Source: Orbilia blumenaviensis (lineage: Eukaryota > Ascomycota > Orbiliomycetes > Orbiliales > Orbiliaceae). Taken from it: a stretch of DNA of 64,000 bases. Shown here one piece after another: positions 32,987-43,895 of this stretch. The stretch covers positions 434,001 to 498,000 of the forward strand of contig JAVHNS010000004.1 in NCBI GenBank assembly GCA_036872755.1, given 5' to 3'. Under the pieces are notes generated by a model. That model had not been told where the DNA came from and ran no database searches. It saw only the letters and a program-made list of their open reading frames with translations. How positions within the stretch are numbered: position 1 is the first letter of the stretch; each line of letters begins with the position of its first letter. Both the position numbers and the translations under genes were made by a program.

Positions 32987-35380
32987 ATGCTTCCTGGACG
33001 GCGGGTAAGCGCCCGAGCGCTGGCATGGCGAGCAACCGGAATAAACTTCTCACAGCAAGTGCGCTTCCTTGCATCGAGTAAATCGCTGCCACTGCCAAAA
33101 AGCATCGCAAACGCCAGTCGAATAAATGCGATCCTGAAAGTGCAAAAAGCTGTTGCAGCTACCTCTTCAAGATTGACATTAGATAGCCTGACGACGGATG
33201 ACCAACGACGAGACTACTTATGGAGCAGGAAACAGCAGCTTCTCAGGATTCTTCCTGGGAGGGAGTGGAGGAAAGTCTTTGCGATCGCCCGAAGGTTGTT
33301 TGAATTCGATTTACTTGCCAGGCCGCCGTCCGATAAGGAATTTAGGAAAAGAATGCTAGAAAATTCGGGCGATTTGCTGATAAAGCTCGAACAAACTCCA
33401 ATGTGGCTCACGGCAGAGATGGATTTGCTGGAGGGAATAGATGCCCCTACCGACCCCAAATCTTCTAAGATCACAGATACCGGGAAGCAAGAACCCAGTA
33501 CGGAGTCGAATGTGGCAGAAAAAAATACGCCGGTCGAGGATACAGTTGTTACCGGAGAGCCCCCCGAACAGAAATCCCTAGAGGATAAGAAAGCTTCGTC
33601 CAAAATCAAGATTACCGGCCTTGATCAGGTTTCTATCACACCTGACGTACGATTACCTGAGGAAAAACAGGAAGGAGAAGACGTATCCCGTTATCGCAAT
33701 ATTATCATATCTCCAGAGTCCGAGTCTACCAAGCCGACAGCAACACCTAGCGAAAACCCCGTTGAGAAATCAGCAGATAAGCCTATAGAAAAATCTATAG
33801 AAAAGTCTGCAGAGCAGTTCTTAGAAAAGAAGGCTACAGAGTCTACCAAAGAGGTAAGGATCTATTTGTCACTATGATTAATCAAATCTAAGTAGATTTC
33901 GCATTAGGCTATCCAAATCGTCTTTCCAGAGTATGAAAAAATCATCAAACCTACCGGAAGGGAAGAGGAATCAACAGTAGAGAGACTTTCCCTATTGCAG
34001 ACCCCAGAAGATGTAACGCCACCGTCATTTGCAATTCTTCAGAAATTGAGCCGAACACTTACAGTCGAGGGTGTCCGACCTGATCTGAAACCTGTATTCC
34101 TTCCGAATCAAGCCGCCTATGCCTTGCTCGCAGAGGCCACAACACTCTTAGAGGAAGCCTGCTATGAATTTATCAAGAAGAGGGCGCCGTCGGTAACCAC
34201 TTGGCCAACATTCGACTGCCCTGAAGCGCAGGAGTACAAGAAGTGGGTAGATTTAATCGTCAAATTAGGTAAAGAGCATTCAAAAGATGGCTTCAAACTC
34301 CCACCTAAATTTGCTGAAGGCGTGAGTTACGGGGATATAATTCGAAACTCTGCTGCCCATAGGCTCCCAATCCACGCCCCAAAGCTGAGGATACTACTCA
34401 ACCGTGCTCGAGTGTGGGTTGATTCTCTTGACGTCCCAGAGATTTCCGAGAAATTTGCACGATTAGAGCAGTCTGCAGCCGATATGCAAACCGATCTTGA
34501 GGGATCTTTATCTCCGGTAGTTGACGAAATACGAGTTGTTTTATCGAGGATCAAAGGACGATGGGAAGAAGTCAAACGCTTGGAAAATAAAATACTGGAG
34601 ATACAAAAGGATATTCGTCGGGAGAAGTCATCGATTGAAGTTGAGGAACGGAATATGCAGGATACACTTCGGAAAGCCCAAGTAGTTCGGTATGACCAAG
34701 GGCAGAAGTTTGAGAGAGATGCATTCCGGCAATACGTGCAAGGCGCTCATGTCAACTTGGGGGGATCGGAGGTGGAAACGGAAGGAATTATTGATGAATG
34801 GCCAGAAGACGAAAATGTGATTGAGGAACTGCCCGTGGAGACAGAATTAGACTCATCTGGCACTAAAAGTTTGGGGGCAAAACCCAGTCAGTCTGACTCC
34901 AAGGTTACAGAAAAAGGCAAAACCTCGAAGATAATATTATCCCCTAAAGAGGTAGAGGACATATTAGCTACTGAAGAAAGCCTTTTCACTGAGACGGATA
35001 GAACACAACTGGCGCGAGATTCTCAGGGTGGCCTTGTAACCTTCAAAACGGACACTCTTGCTGATATCGAGGAATTGCCCTCTCCAGGATCAAGATCCTC
35101 AAAGAAATCAAAGGTGATTACAGAAGGCAAGAAGGAGAAGACGGACGGGAAAACCCTAGAGACGGGAACCGCAACAAAAAAGGGCGAATTGTTGAAAGGT
35201 GCGGCAACAAGGGATGAGGCAGTACCGAACGAAAAGAGGGGCCTAGATACAAGGCCGGATGCCTCGAAAAAGAGTAAAGAGATCAAGTTTGAAGGCGCAA
35301 ATCTGTCCAGAGATTCAGATATAAATTCATTGAAAGATAGCACCACCAAATGGTATAACCCACTATCTTGGTTCAGATAA
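32987..35380 (+). CDS. Probable mitochondrial protein with HEPN-like motif and coiled coil
   Basis: Exons are 32987..33853 and 33908..35380 (54-bp intron, phase 0), 779 residues. The first 60 residues are rich in Arg/Ser/Ala and lack acidic residues (MLPGRRVSARALAWRATG, then VRFLASS), as in a mitochondrial presequence. Residues about 60-150 are helical; 150-285 are acidic and disordered with KS/EKS repeats. Residues about 345-480 are a helical block containing RNSAAH (Arg435-His440), the R-N-x3-H signature typical of HEPN ribonucleases. A coiled coil follows (about 500-545), then a charged disordered tail ending in WYNPLSWFR. It is a paralogue of the gene at 27560-29239. RNase activity is only an inference from the motif; no other nuclease feature can be confirmed. 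Confidence 0.75.
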
Positions 35381-35740
35381 GTGGTTGTGGTTGGGTACTT
35401 GATATACGAGGCACTGGGGTGTTCAATTTTGGTATTGTCTGGATTGTAAATATCAATGTATCAATAGGTTTACTTTTCTCAATGTACATATTTTCCATGA
35501 CTCGGGCTCTTTAAGCCATTTAATCTAGCGGAAAGCGCGGGTCGATTTGGCATTCGACCTTGGACGCCCGAGCTTCGATCGGCGCATGATATTGATAACC
35601 TCGATGACTGTAATAGTATTTAGCTATTCGATCGCTTATGAACATAGTATACACATTAACTAGGTATGTATTATGTGGTAGACACTGCTAAGTAGCTATT
35701 TGTGCAATCTTGGTCTGACGTCTGGTAGCTGTTTAGCCAA
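35381..35740. other. Intergenic region between convergent genes
   Basis: AT-rich 3' flanks of the genes at 32987-35380 (+) and 35741-37639 (-). Nothing else is seen. Confidence 0.6.
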
Positions 35741-37639
35741 TTAACGCCGCCTATAGTCAGCGAAGAGGTTTTCATCTTCCTCTTCCTCCGCCACCATGGC
35801 CCCGCCTGCTTGTCCTTGCCCGTTCTGTGCCTGATCTTGACCCTGGCCTTGACCCTGACCCTGGTTCTGTGCTTGTGCTTGACCCTGTACTTGACCTTGT
35901 GCTTGCTGCATCTGCAATTGCCTTGCTCGGAGGGCGTGCTGCATGGCACGTAGCTCTGTCAATCGCTGGGGGTCTGTTGCTAAGTAAAACCGTAGTGTAT
36001 CATTCGGACTCAGTGATCGAATATCTTGGGCACTGAGAGACTTTGCTATGCTGATATCCATAGGCTCGACTTGATCCAGATCATAGCCCATCAAAATACG
36101 CTCGATCGCTTTATCTTGTTGCTCCCATAAGAGATACATATTCCCCAATTCAACAAGGTTTCGAGCAGTTTGGTGGTCTAGAGTTGGATCGCTGAGCGGT
36201 CGGTAAACCTTCCGTCTAAGCTCCCGCCCCTGAGCCTCTTCAAGCTCGTTGAGAATACGTGTGACTTCCATTTCGTATTCTGTTGTTCCGGGCGCGTATG
36301 GAAGACGATTGATCATGTTCTGAGCACTTCTTCTAATCTCGGTATCATGCCTAGCTACCTCGGCTAGATAGTTGTTTATAGTATTCTGCATGTTTCCAGG
36401 ATTTTGTTGTAAAAGACTAGCTACTTGGTTGACTGGTCTGAACCCGGTGACCCTTTGAATAGGCCTGCGTGCCTCAGATATGTAAAGCGGGTTTTGCTGT
36501 GGTAGGTTAGCTCTTATGTCTCCTGGGAGAATGCGCAGCTCTTGGGCCTGGGGCTCGGTCTGGGTCCCAATATCCACTGTTCCTCTGATATTAGGGTTGT
36601 TTTGTTGTGACTGGTCAAAAACTGGTATTTCTACGTTACTGCTCGCGGGCACAGATACCGGAATCTGTGGGTTTTGTGGCCGGCCAGCTTGGTCACGCTG
36701 TGCATTAACCGATGCCGGATTTGCCCTCTGTCCGCCATCTAGGTAACTAAAAAGATCAAAATCTTCTACCTTAGTTATCTCCTCCAACTTCACATCCGGT
36801 AAGGCATTCGCGTTTTCCGAGGCACCGCCTCCATTTTCTTCTTGTTTGATCATATTATTGTATTGTGAGCTCAAACCCTCTCTAGCCATCGAATTGATAT
36901 CCACATCTTGTGGCTGACTTTGAGATGGGTTATTAATATTCGATGCAGACGGTGCTCCCGAATCGCCGCTTCCAGCCAACATAGGAATCTGTGGTTGAGG
37001 CAACTCTGCCAGTGAGACCCATGCTTCCATATAGTTATTAAACTCTTGCCAGGAAACTAACAGATTCCCATCTTGGTCAGTATATGCAGGTGGCTGAGGC
37101 TGCCCTCGAAGCACTCGGACGTATCCGGTACCATAATCGGGTACAAGGAGCTGAGACCACACTGGGCTATCAGGGCTAATGGGTTTCCAGAATCTATACT
37201 TTCCTTCGAGCGGAGGGTCTGTCTTTCGCAGATCTACGTACTGTGCGGATGTCTGCAGTGGGTCTTGAGAGTCGTGGAACCGAATGACGGCGTCCGGTAA
37301 ACCGACACAATCGTAATTGTCCAAGCCCTCGAATAGAGCTATCGCTTGGAGGTTTTGTGGGGCCTGAACTTCGTATCCGGGAAGATTACTTGTAACTAGT
37401 GTTTGGACAAGAACTCCCGCCTCTGCTCCATTTATGACCCCGACGCCATCGATATCTGGCATCGGATTGGTGGAAGTGACTTCGTAGCAGGTATCTGTAG
37501 CTGTGTCGACGACATCATGAGTTTGGAAATTAACTGGCTCTAAATTATGTTCTTTGAAGAAAATGGTATATCCTTGGGTAAACCCCACTATGGTAAAGCA
37601 GACAAGGGCAAGAGATATCCGTGGTGAAAGGGGCATCAT
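35741..37639 (-). CDS. Secreted Gln-rich protein of unknown function
   Basis: Single exon of 632 residues from the ATG at 37637-37639; the open frame upstream begins only with TTG. A signal peptide is clear (SLALVCFTIVGFTQG, residues about 9-23). Residues 24-215 form a conserved-looking globular region (YTIFFKEHNLEP, DTCYEVTSTNPMPDIDGVGV, NYDCVGLPDAVIRF) with few cysteines. The middle is disordered, rich in Asn, Gln, Pro and Ser, followed by a helical segment (about 430-550). The C-terminus has a GQ/AQ repeat tract (coded around 35815-35905), an acidic run and YRRR. I do not recognise the family. Secretion is supported by the leader; adhesion or cell-wall association would be a guess. Confidence 0.75.
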   Translation of the reverse strand: MMPLSPRISLALVCFTIVGFTQGYTIFFKEHNLEPVNFQTHDVVDTATDTCYEVTSTNPMPDIDGVGVINGAEAGVLVQTLVTSNLPGYEVQAPQNLQAIALFEGLDNYDCVGLPDAVIRFHDSQDPLQTSAQYVDLRKTDPPLEGKYRFWKPISPDSPVWSQLLVPDYGTGYVRVLRGQPQPPAYTDQDGNLLVSWQEFNNYMEAWVSLAELPQPQIPMLAGSGDSGAPSASNINNPSQSQPQDVDINSMAREGLSSQYNNMIKQEENGGGASENANALPDVKLEEITKVEDFDLFSYLDGGQRANPASVNAQRDQAGRPQNPQIPVSVPASSNVEIPVFDQSQQNNPNIRGTVDIGTQTEPQAQELRILPGDIRANLPQQNPLYISEARRPIQRVTGFRPVNQVASLLQQNPGNMQNTINNYLAEVARHDTEIRRSAQNMINRLPYAPGTTEYEMEVTRILNELEEAQGRELRRKVYRPLSDPTLDHQTARNLVELGNMYLLWEQQDKAIERILMGYDLDQVEPMDISIAKSLSAQDIRSLSPNDTLRFYLATDPQRLTELRAMQHALRARQLQMQQAQGQVQGQAQAQNQGQGQGQGQDQAQNGQGQAGGAMVAEEEEDENLFADYRRR

Positions 37640-38607
37640 ATTAACTGCCAAATGTGCCAATATTGATTCGATATTTGTCCTTTAAAGCCACGAGGGTCGG
37701 CCAGTCTGATTTGGATTTCCTGTTACAGGATCTAAGAGATACCCAAAATCCTCGCCTCGAATGTCATTTCTCGCGGCGTAACGTGTTTATAGCGTGCGGC
37801 ATATTTATGAGAGCGGTCAAGAGCAGAATATGATCGTTTTCGAGCAATATTTCTTACAGCTATGCGCGTTGTTTATGGCATCTGGGATTCAATCAGGATG
37901 TCCACTAATTCAGAAATTTGTCGAACGAATCTTGAACCAATCTGAAATTGATCTAGCTGGTAGCGGTCCTGCACAATTGCAAAATACAAGAAGACAGAAC
38001 GGTAGAAGCACAGTGTATCCTATTGGATTGAACCGCAAGCAAATCTAAGAATGCTGACCCCCAACCGCCATGGACCGTGACCGCGAGGTGTAGGGTGTTG
38101 TTGGCGTGGTATTTTACCATGGGTTTGTATGGGTGCCACGAGCAGCACCGAACCTTGGCCTCGGAGCTGCAGAGCTCAATCCTGTTTGGTTCCCTTGATC
38201 GAAGATCCCACTATGCCAGCAATTTACCGCGGCTCACATGTACAAGTTGCAAGGATAGAAGTATCGGCGCCCTCTTCGCCCTCTTCGCACTTTCTCAATC
38301 TGATAGCCAAGTGCGAGTGAGCGCCGGAAACTTTCGCCTTGACAGGTTATAGTTTACGAGATTCTCTCAGCCCCATAATTTTTACCCCAGATTACTAAAA
38401 AGTTAAATCGGGGGAACCTCTCTCCGAAGCTGGAACATTGTAGCTTCCGTGCCACTTGTATTTTGCCCCATAAAGGTCCAATATTTCCCTTTGGAATCGA
38501 ATCTGGTCTTTGCATAGCTATAGACTGAATTATCCTCAGGTTGTATCAATATTTTTGGCTCGCCATCCCTGTATACAACGCAAATATTTCCAACCAAACG
38601 CAACAAA
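37640..38607. other. Divergent intergenic region
   Basis: Promoter region between the secreted Gln-rich protein gene (-) and the small membrane protein gene (+). Open frames at 37794-38048 and 38077-38352 (+) have no protein character that I can support. Confidence 0.5.
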
Positions 38608-39205
38608 ATGTCTACTCCTTCGCCCTCCGTTCCAACTTCGGCGATTGTGAACTGTGTCGTAAACATGGTTCTTTTGACACTCAACGGTATGAGAAGCCTC
38701 ATACTTCAACTTTTGCCTTAGATCTACGTGTTATTCTTGTCGCAGGGTTTCTAATATATTTGTCCAATTCGTAGCCTATAAAATGTTGTTCGACCCAGTC
38801 GGCGCTCTCTCCGATCCCCTTTATCCATATTTCGTCAAACTCTTCCGTCTGCCGAACTTTGCTATTCAGACGCAAATAAATGAGGCCGGCATTGAAGAGC
38901 CCATTTTGGATCCCTTTACAATGCAACTCACCACGATTATTGCTATCCTCTGCGCCCACTCTGCGGCATTGTACGGTGTTATGTTAATCAACAGGCAATG
39001 GGAATACATTTATATGACGGTACTGTCTAAGGCGGTCGGGGTTGTGGGAGTCTCAGTTATGGCCTGGTCACTATTTCCTGAAAGAGCTAGCCCACCTATT
39101 GCTTTGTTTGTGGTTTGGGATACCATGTGCGTGCTGCATTTGTGGTACGTTCTCGGGACGGCGAAAGGGAGTTCGAAGGGGATGATAAAGGGAAAGATGG
39201 CATAA
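38608..39205 (+). CDS. Small multi-spanning membrane protein, unknown
   Basis: Exons are 38608..38686 and 38775..39205 (88-bp intron, phase 1), 169 residues. Without the intron the second exon has no upstream start; splicing gives MSTPSPSVPTSAIVNCVVNM followed by VLLTLNAYKML. Four hydrophobic segments are visible: about 12-30, 75-95 (TIIAILCAHSAALYGVML), 105-125 (AVGVVGVSVMAWSLF) and 132-152 (PIALFVVWDTMCVLHLWYVL). A Lys-rich tail (KGMIKGKMA) ends the protein. The size and the four segments with a charged C-terminus resemble small ER or organelle membrane proteins, but I cannot name a family. The stop codon lies in a 10-bp word, GCATAATGTG, that recurs 43 bp downstream. Confidence 0.65.
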
Positions 39206-39402
39206 TGTGGTCTCGTAAACCAGCTTCCACTAATTGGGCACCGCATAATGTGTGACCTATAGTTTCTTTGTGGGTATTGGGAATATTCCGGAATCGCGGT
39301 CACATTGAATACATTATATATTCTTTCTGGTTTCTCTCTTTATCTGTAAACTACCACTCTACGTGACAAATAATCCTCCCCTCTCGAGGTAGTTAAAATA
39401 GC

Positions 39403-40393
39403 TTATTCATCTGAATAGACTAAATAAGCACACAGACCCAATTCCCATGGACCCCTAACTTCATTATCGTTAAATGGATCGTAGACTTCAAGAAGTCCAT
39501 TCGAACATTGTCGATCATTTGGCTCTGGGTCACTGCTACTTTCCACCCGCATGATCCTGCATTCGTCGTTGCCAGGTTCGATCTCCTGCATATAGTAAGC
39601 GACACAATTCCAAGTGTGGAAGCAGATATTGCAGCATTCTTGAATATCACTGGTAGGAAACCCGATGTGAGCGAAGTTGGCATAGGGGTCTCTCCATCCA
39701 CCACTCCAATCGGGACGTAGGAAGTATTTGTCGGTAGTCCGGCACACACTAACTGTCGCCGTGGATGTCCTTTGGGTTACAGTGCGAGTGCTAGTCTATG
39801 TGTGCGTCAGCACCTTGATAATGGGTGTGTCACGGGAACTCGACTTATGAAGTAGCGTACAGATCGCTCAGCTGTGTATCCTAGCAGGCAAGTACAGGCG
39901 CTTGAGAGACGGCCCGGGTCGCCAGAACAGGATGATGCCCAGGTTGGCAACGCCTGGCGCGGGGCAATGGGGACGCCAGTAACGGGGCTGGGACCTCTTG
40001 CCTCGATCTTTGGAATGTCAACGTCTCGCTTCTTTTTGTTAGGGGCAATATATGGCGCTCCCTTGCGAGTGATATACTCGACGGGTTTGCCACTGGGTGA
40101 AAAAACAGCGAAGACAGTTCGAGTCGCCGTGACAGTTATAGTACTGGAAGGTAGCTTCATATTAGAATTTCTGACATATCAAACGATTTTATAGCAAGCT
40201 CAGCGCTAGGATATACTGACGCTGGTACCGGCGTGATTATTGGACGGGTTGTAGTAAGGTACCGGCTACAATATGGCCAGGCCGGTGCGGTTCCGCGAAG
40301 CTGTCGGAGGCAATTATCTGCATTGCAAATCGAAACCGCCTGCGCTGACAGGAAAAGAGCGGTGGAGATGAAAAGTGCCAGCCCTCCCACCAT
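39403..40393 (-). CDS. Secreted cysteine-rich protein with PAN/apple-like domain
   Basis: Exons on the minus strand are 40217..40393, 39861..40154 and 39403..39795 (introns 62 and 65 bp, phase 0), 287 residues. A signal peptide lies at residues 1-20 (LALFISTALFLSAQAVS). After it comes CNADNCLRQL...YC, then a Ser/Thr stretch (TITVTATRT) and a KKKR cluster. A second Cys group is SCSGDPGRLSSACTCL, and a Thr/Ser linker leads to the C-terminal domain. That domain has IQECCNICFHTWNCVAYY and GNDECRIM, the Cys pattern of PAN/apple modules that bind proteins or carbohydrate. The donor of intron 2 could instead be 12 bases further downstream. An extracellular binding role is inferred. Confidence 0.72.
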
Positions 40394-41608
40394 TTTAGCG
40401 TTGGAAAGGCTAAGAAATACTAAAGCAAGGCGACAAAAAGAACCCCAAGATGATGGCTAAGAAAGCTTGAACAGCCAAGTAGTTCTTAATTCTCCACACC
40501 CAGAGTCTTGGAAACTAATTCGGGGATCGGATCATTTTATACTACTTTCATAATGTTCAATCTTAGTGCAAAAGGCTGTGGGATTTGATCCCGAGAGATT
40601 CATCCTGGCTATCGAAGAATCATAGTCCTTAGAAAATAACGGAGGGTGGGAAAACTGTTATGAAATCAGAAAACTGCATCGACACTGCATGCCAGCAGAC
40701 AATTGCACACCAACAGACGGCCCAGGTGCTCAGATTTTTGTGTAATCACGGACAGCTCGGTTCGAAAGTTCAGCCGCAAGCCAGAAAGCCACCGGCCTTC
40801 GGCACGTCCTAACCCTTGATGCCTCGCGTAGGAGAAGTTCCAATAGGTCGGGGTTCAGGGACATTGCATAACGGAGAAATGCAGGAAAGGCAATTTTGTG
40901 ATGCTGTATAGTACCTACTGTATCCGCTTTTCGCTGCTTATATACTAAGTACCCAAATGAGTCGTGGGTGGTTTGATAACATAGACGGTGAGCACACCCT
41001 TAGCTTAGCGCTATATCCGTGCATAGTATACCGAGTCCAATGTTGAAGCCCGAAGATAGGTACCTATAGGTTTGAGTTGAGTTACATTTGTTATGCATGC
41101 CGAGAAGAGAACGACGGGAAAATTAGAAACATGTCAAGGCATATCACACATCGTGTCGAAAGTGCAGCTTTTCCTGGAACACAAAACTATCAAATCAGAT
41201 TAGTCTCGTTAGATCAGAACCGAATTATGAGTTGACTGATTAAAGCAGGTTTTTTTTTCTAGACTAGGCATGAGATGGTCTCGTTGGTATGAGAGCTAGA
41301 TACATATGTGTATAGGTAATTCTAGCCTGAGCTGGTCTCGTTAGCCTGAGCTGGTGGTGTAACGTTGGAAGAGCCGATGTGGTTTGTGTTGTTGTGTTGC
41401 GGCATGCTGTTTGTCGCCTTGGCTCAGCAGGAAATCCCACTGCGATCAATCGCAAACCGCCCTCATCCACACCGACGCGTTCGAGTTCAAGCTTCGCTAT
41501 CGACATTGCCCTCTGCCTTCATACCCGCCACTCCCCGGCACCTGACAACTCGAACTACAGTCTTCATTCCAATTTTCCAGCGGCTTCGGTCGCCAATCCA
41601 CTACGAAA
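40394..41608. other. Divergent intergenic region with core-repeat cluster
   Basis: Promoter region shared by the PAN-like gene (-) and arp9 (+). Three core elements lie at 41194-41218, 41268-41294 and 41324-41352, within 450 bp of the arp9 start. Overlapping frames at 41264-41648 precede arp9 but are out of frame with it and have no support. Confidence 0.55.
41194..41352 (+). repeat. Cluster of three core-and-direct-repeat elements
   Basis: Three elements lie in tandem but not adjacent. The first has variant core AGTCTCGTT (41202-41210) between two ATCAGA words (41194-41199, 41213-41218). The second has GGTCTCGTT (41277-41285) between GCATGAGA (41268-41275) and GTATGAGA (41287-41294). The third has GGTCTCGTT (41334-41342) between perfect repeats AGCCTGAGCT at 41324-41333 and 41343-41352. 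Each has its own flanking word and the same 19-bp period. Confidence 0.75.
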
Positions 41609-43895
41609 ATGGTGGGACCTGGATTTCGTGATGACCATATTCTTGTAAGGCCTCTGAGCTTCTCTCCAGTTCAAACAAAACAGACTAGCTAATAGCTTCT
41701 GCAGTTAATTGCGCCCGGGTCTAGATCTACATTGGCCCAATTAGGTCTGCCTGAGTCGTTTACCCCTGCTAGATTACGATTTCCGACTCGCATGTTCCCA
41801 GGCCTGGAGGAGGGACAATATCTACCCAATAAGGTCCATGAGCTTAAGGAAGGAGAGGAAATGATGCTCCGCAATGGTGAGCTCATGGTAGCAGGGCCCA
41901 ACGGGAAGCCAGTTAAAAGGCGAAAGGCCGACTCGACATCGAAAACGGCCAAGGCAGATGGAGCAGTGAAATCCGCAGATGCTAAAGGCGATACCACAAT
42001 GGCTGATGCCGCGGATGATCACGAAGAGAATGAGGAGGAAGGGAACGATGAGGACGAGGAGATGAATGGAACAAAGGAAGAGGGTGGCACCAAACTGTTC
42101 TACGAAGACGATTTCGATGAGGAGGGGGCGATATGGTGCATGGAACAGGGACGTATCGTCAATTGGGAAGCCTTCTTTGCTCTGCTGTAAGTCCTAGTCC
42201 TCGCAACCGGCGCGCTCAAGCTGACATCAAAAATCTAGACTACACATCCACGAATCGCTTAATCCAACCTTTCACACACCCATTCTCATGATTTCGCAAC
42301 CCTGCTGGACCTGCAAAGATAAGGAGAGAATTTGCCAGTTTATTTTCGAGAAGCTGAAGACACCAGGTTTTGGAATGATGGATGCGGCAGCTGCTATCAA
42401 TGCAGCCTACAATGTTCAGCATTCCCTTGTCATCGATGTTGGATATGAGAAGACGGATATTACGACTTTGATCGACTGGAATATCCAGGAAGTCAACCGA
42501 ACGACGATACCATTCGGAGGACACTCAATGAACCAGCACCTTCATAAACTTTTACCAGATTTAACGGAAGAAGAGATCGACCAGCTGAAACGCAGTAATA
42601 TCTGTGAAATATTGCCACCTGGGGTCCCTATTCCTGGAGAGGAAGACGCCGACAGAGAAACGGTCTTGCGGCCACCCGAGCCTACGACAATTGGGATGGG
42701 CGGTCTAACGCAACCTAAAGCTTTGGATGATGAAGGAAATGAAGAAGAAGACGAAGGGGTGACCAACATTGCTGCAATTGTTGCTAGTGGCAAAACACAA
42801 GAGTATCTTGCCAAGAAAGAGAAAGAAAAGGCAGACAAAAAGGCCGGCCTAGCAGCTGGCGAAAAGAGACTTCCAAATTACAAACGGGAAACAAATTCAT
42901 TCCTCTTCGTAGAAAAGGTTCAAGATGCTGTCGCGGAGAACGAGAAAACCGACCATTCGGGCGAGGCTTTAGACAGTGAGCGAATGGATGTTGACGTCGC
43001 CCCTATCACAACCGATGATCCACAACCTGCTGGAGAAGCCTCAGCCGCCGACGGGGCCAATGGCCCTCCACCAGCCCCGTCTGAGGGAGGACCTGAAGCA
43101 GCGAAAACAGATCCCGACGGCCTAAAGGTTGCGCCTGATGCCGAGGGAGCCAAACCGGGACCGTCTTTGATGGAATCTATGTTCTCTGGCACGAAGGAAG
43201 ACGATGATGCTAAACGTGCCCAGGAAAAGGCTTTGCGAAGGGAAGAGAAAAAGAGACAAGAGGCAGCTCAATCCGGAGAAAGGCGAAGAGAAATTGAAGT
43301 TGGGACTGAGCGGTTCAAGGCTGCGGAAGGTGGTATTTTAGAGGCGATTGCCGATGCTGCACATCGTGTGGTTAGTAGTGCTGATAATTACAATATGCGT
43401 TCTGAATGCTGGAACTCTGTCATCATCGCAGGCAATGGCTGCCGTGTGAAGGGTTTCAAGGATGCACTCCTCAACACCATCGTCTCAAAATATCAAGTTT
43501 CGCCTTCATCTGGAACTATCTTCACATCCGAGCTTCCTTCCAACATTCCCACCCCATCCGGAACTGGTACAAATACGCCTCAACCGTCTACCTTCAGCTC
43601 ACAGCAACCAAATGCTCTCCTCCTACAAGCGGCAGCAAATAATGCAGCACTTGCCGCGGCGGGCCAGCACCATCTATCAATCCCTCAACCTAACCAGGGA
43701 CCCAGCTCGATCAAGATTGCGAAGATCCCTGAATATTTTCCTGAGTGGAAGGACTATGGCTTTGAAGAGTGCATGTTCCTTGGTGCACAGCTTGGTGCCA
43801 AGATCTATTTCGTAACAGACCAAGGTGCAAACAAGGGATTCGTCTCTCGCGCCGACTACAACTCATTGGGACCTCAAGCCATTCACAACATTTAG
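41609..43895 (+). CDS. arp9: Actin-related protein 9 (SWI/SNF and RSC subunit)
   Basis: Nuclear actin-related protein of chromatin-remodelling complexes, 724 residues. Exons are 41609..41644, 41705..42186 and 42239..43895; introns are 60 and 52 bp (phases 0 and 2). The 12-codon first exon (MVGPGFRDDHIL) joins to LIAPGSRSTLAQLGLPESFTP, the conserved fungal Arp9 start. The actin fold is interrupted by two acidic or low-complexity inserts: residues about 65-145 (EEE/DED-rich) and about 330-440 (Ala/Pro/Glu-rich). Conserved actin-like segments include HTPILMISQPCWTCKDKE, SLVIDVGYEKTDITTLID and, near the end, KIPEYFPEWKDYGFEECMFLG. The phosphate-binding loops are degenerate, as usual for Arp9. It lies 546 bp upstream of afg2 on the same strand. 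Confidence 0.9.
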
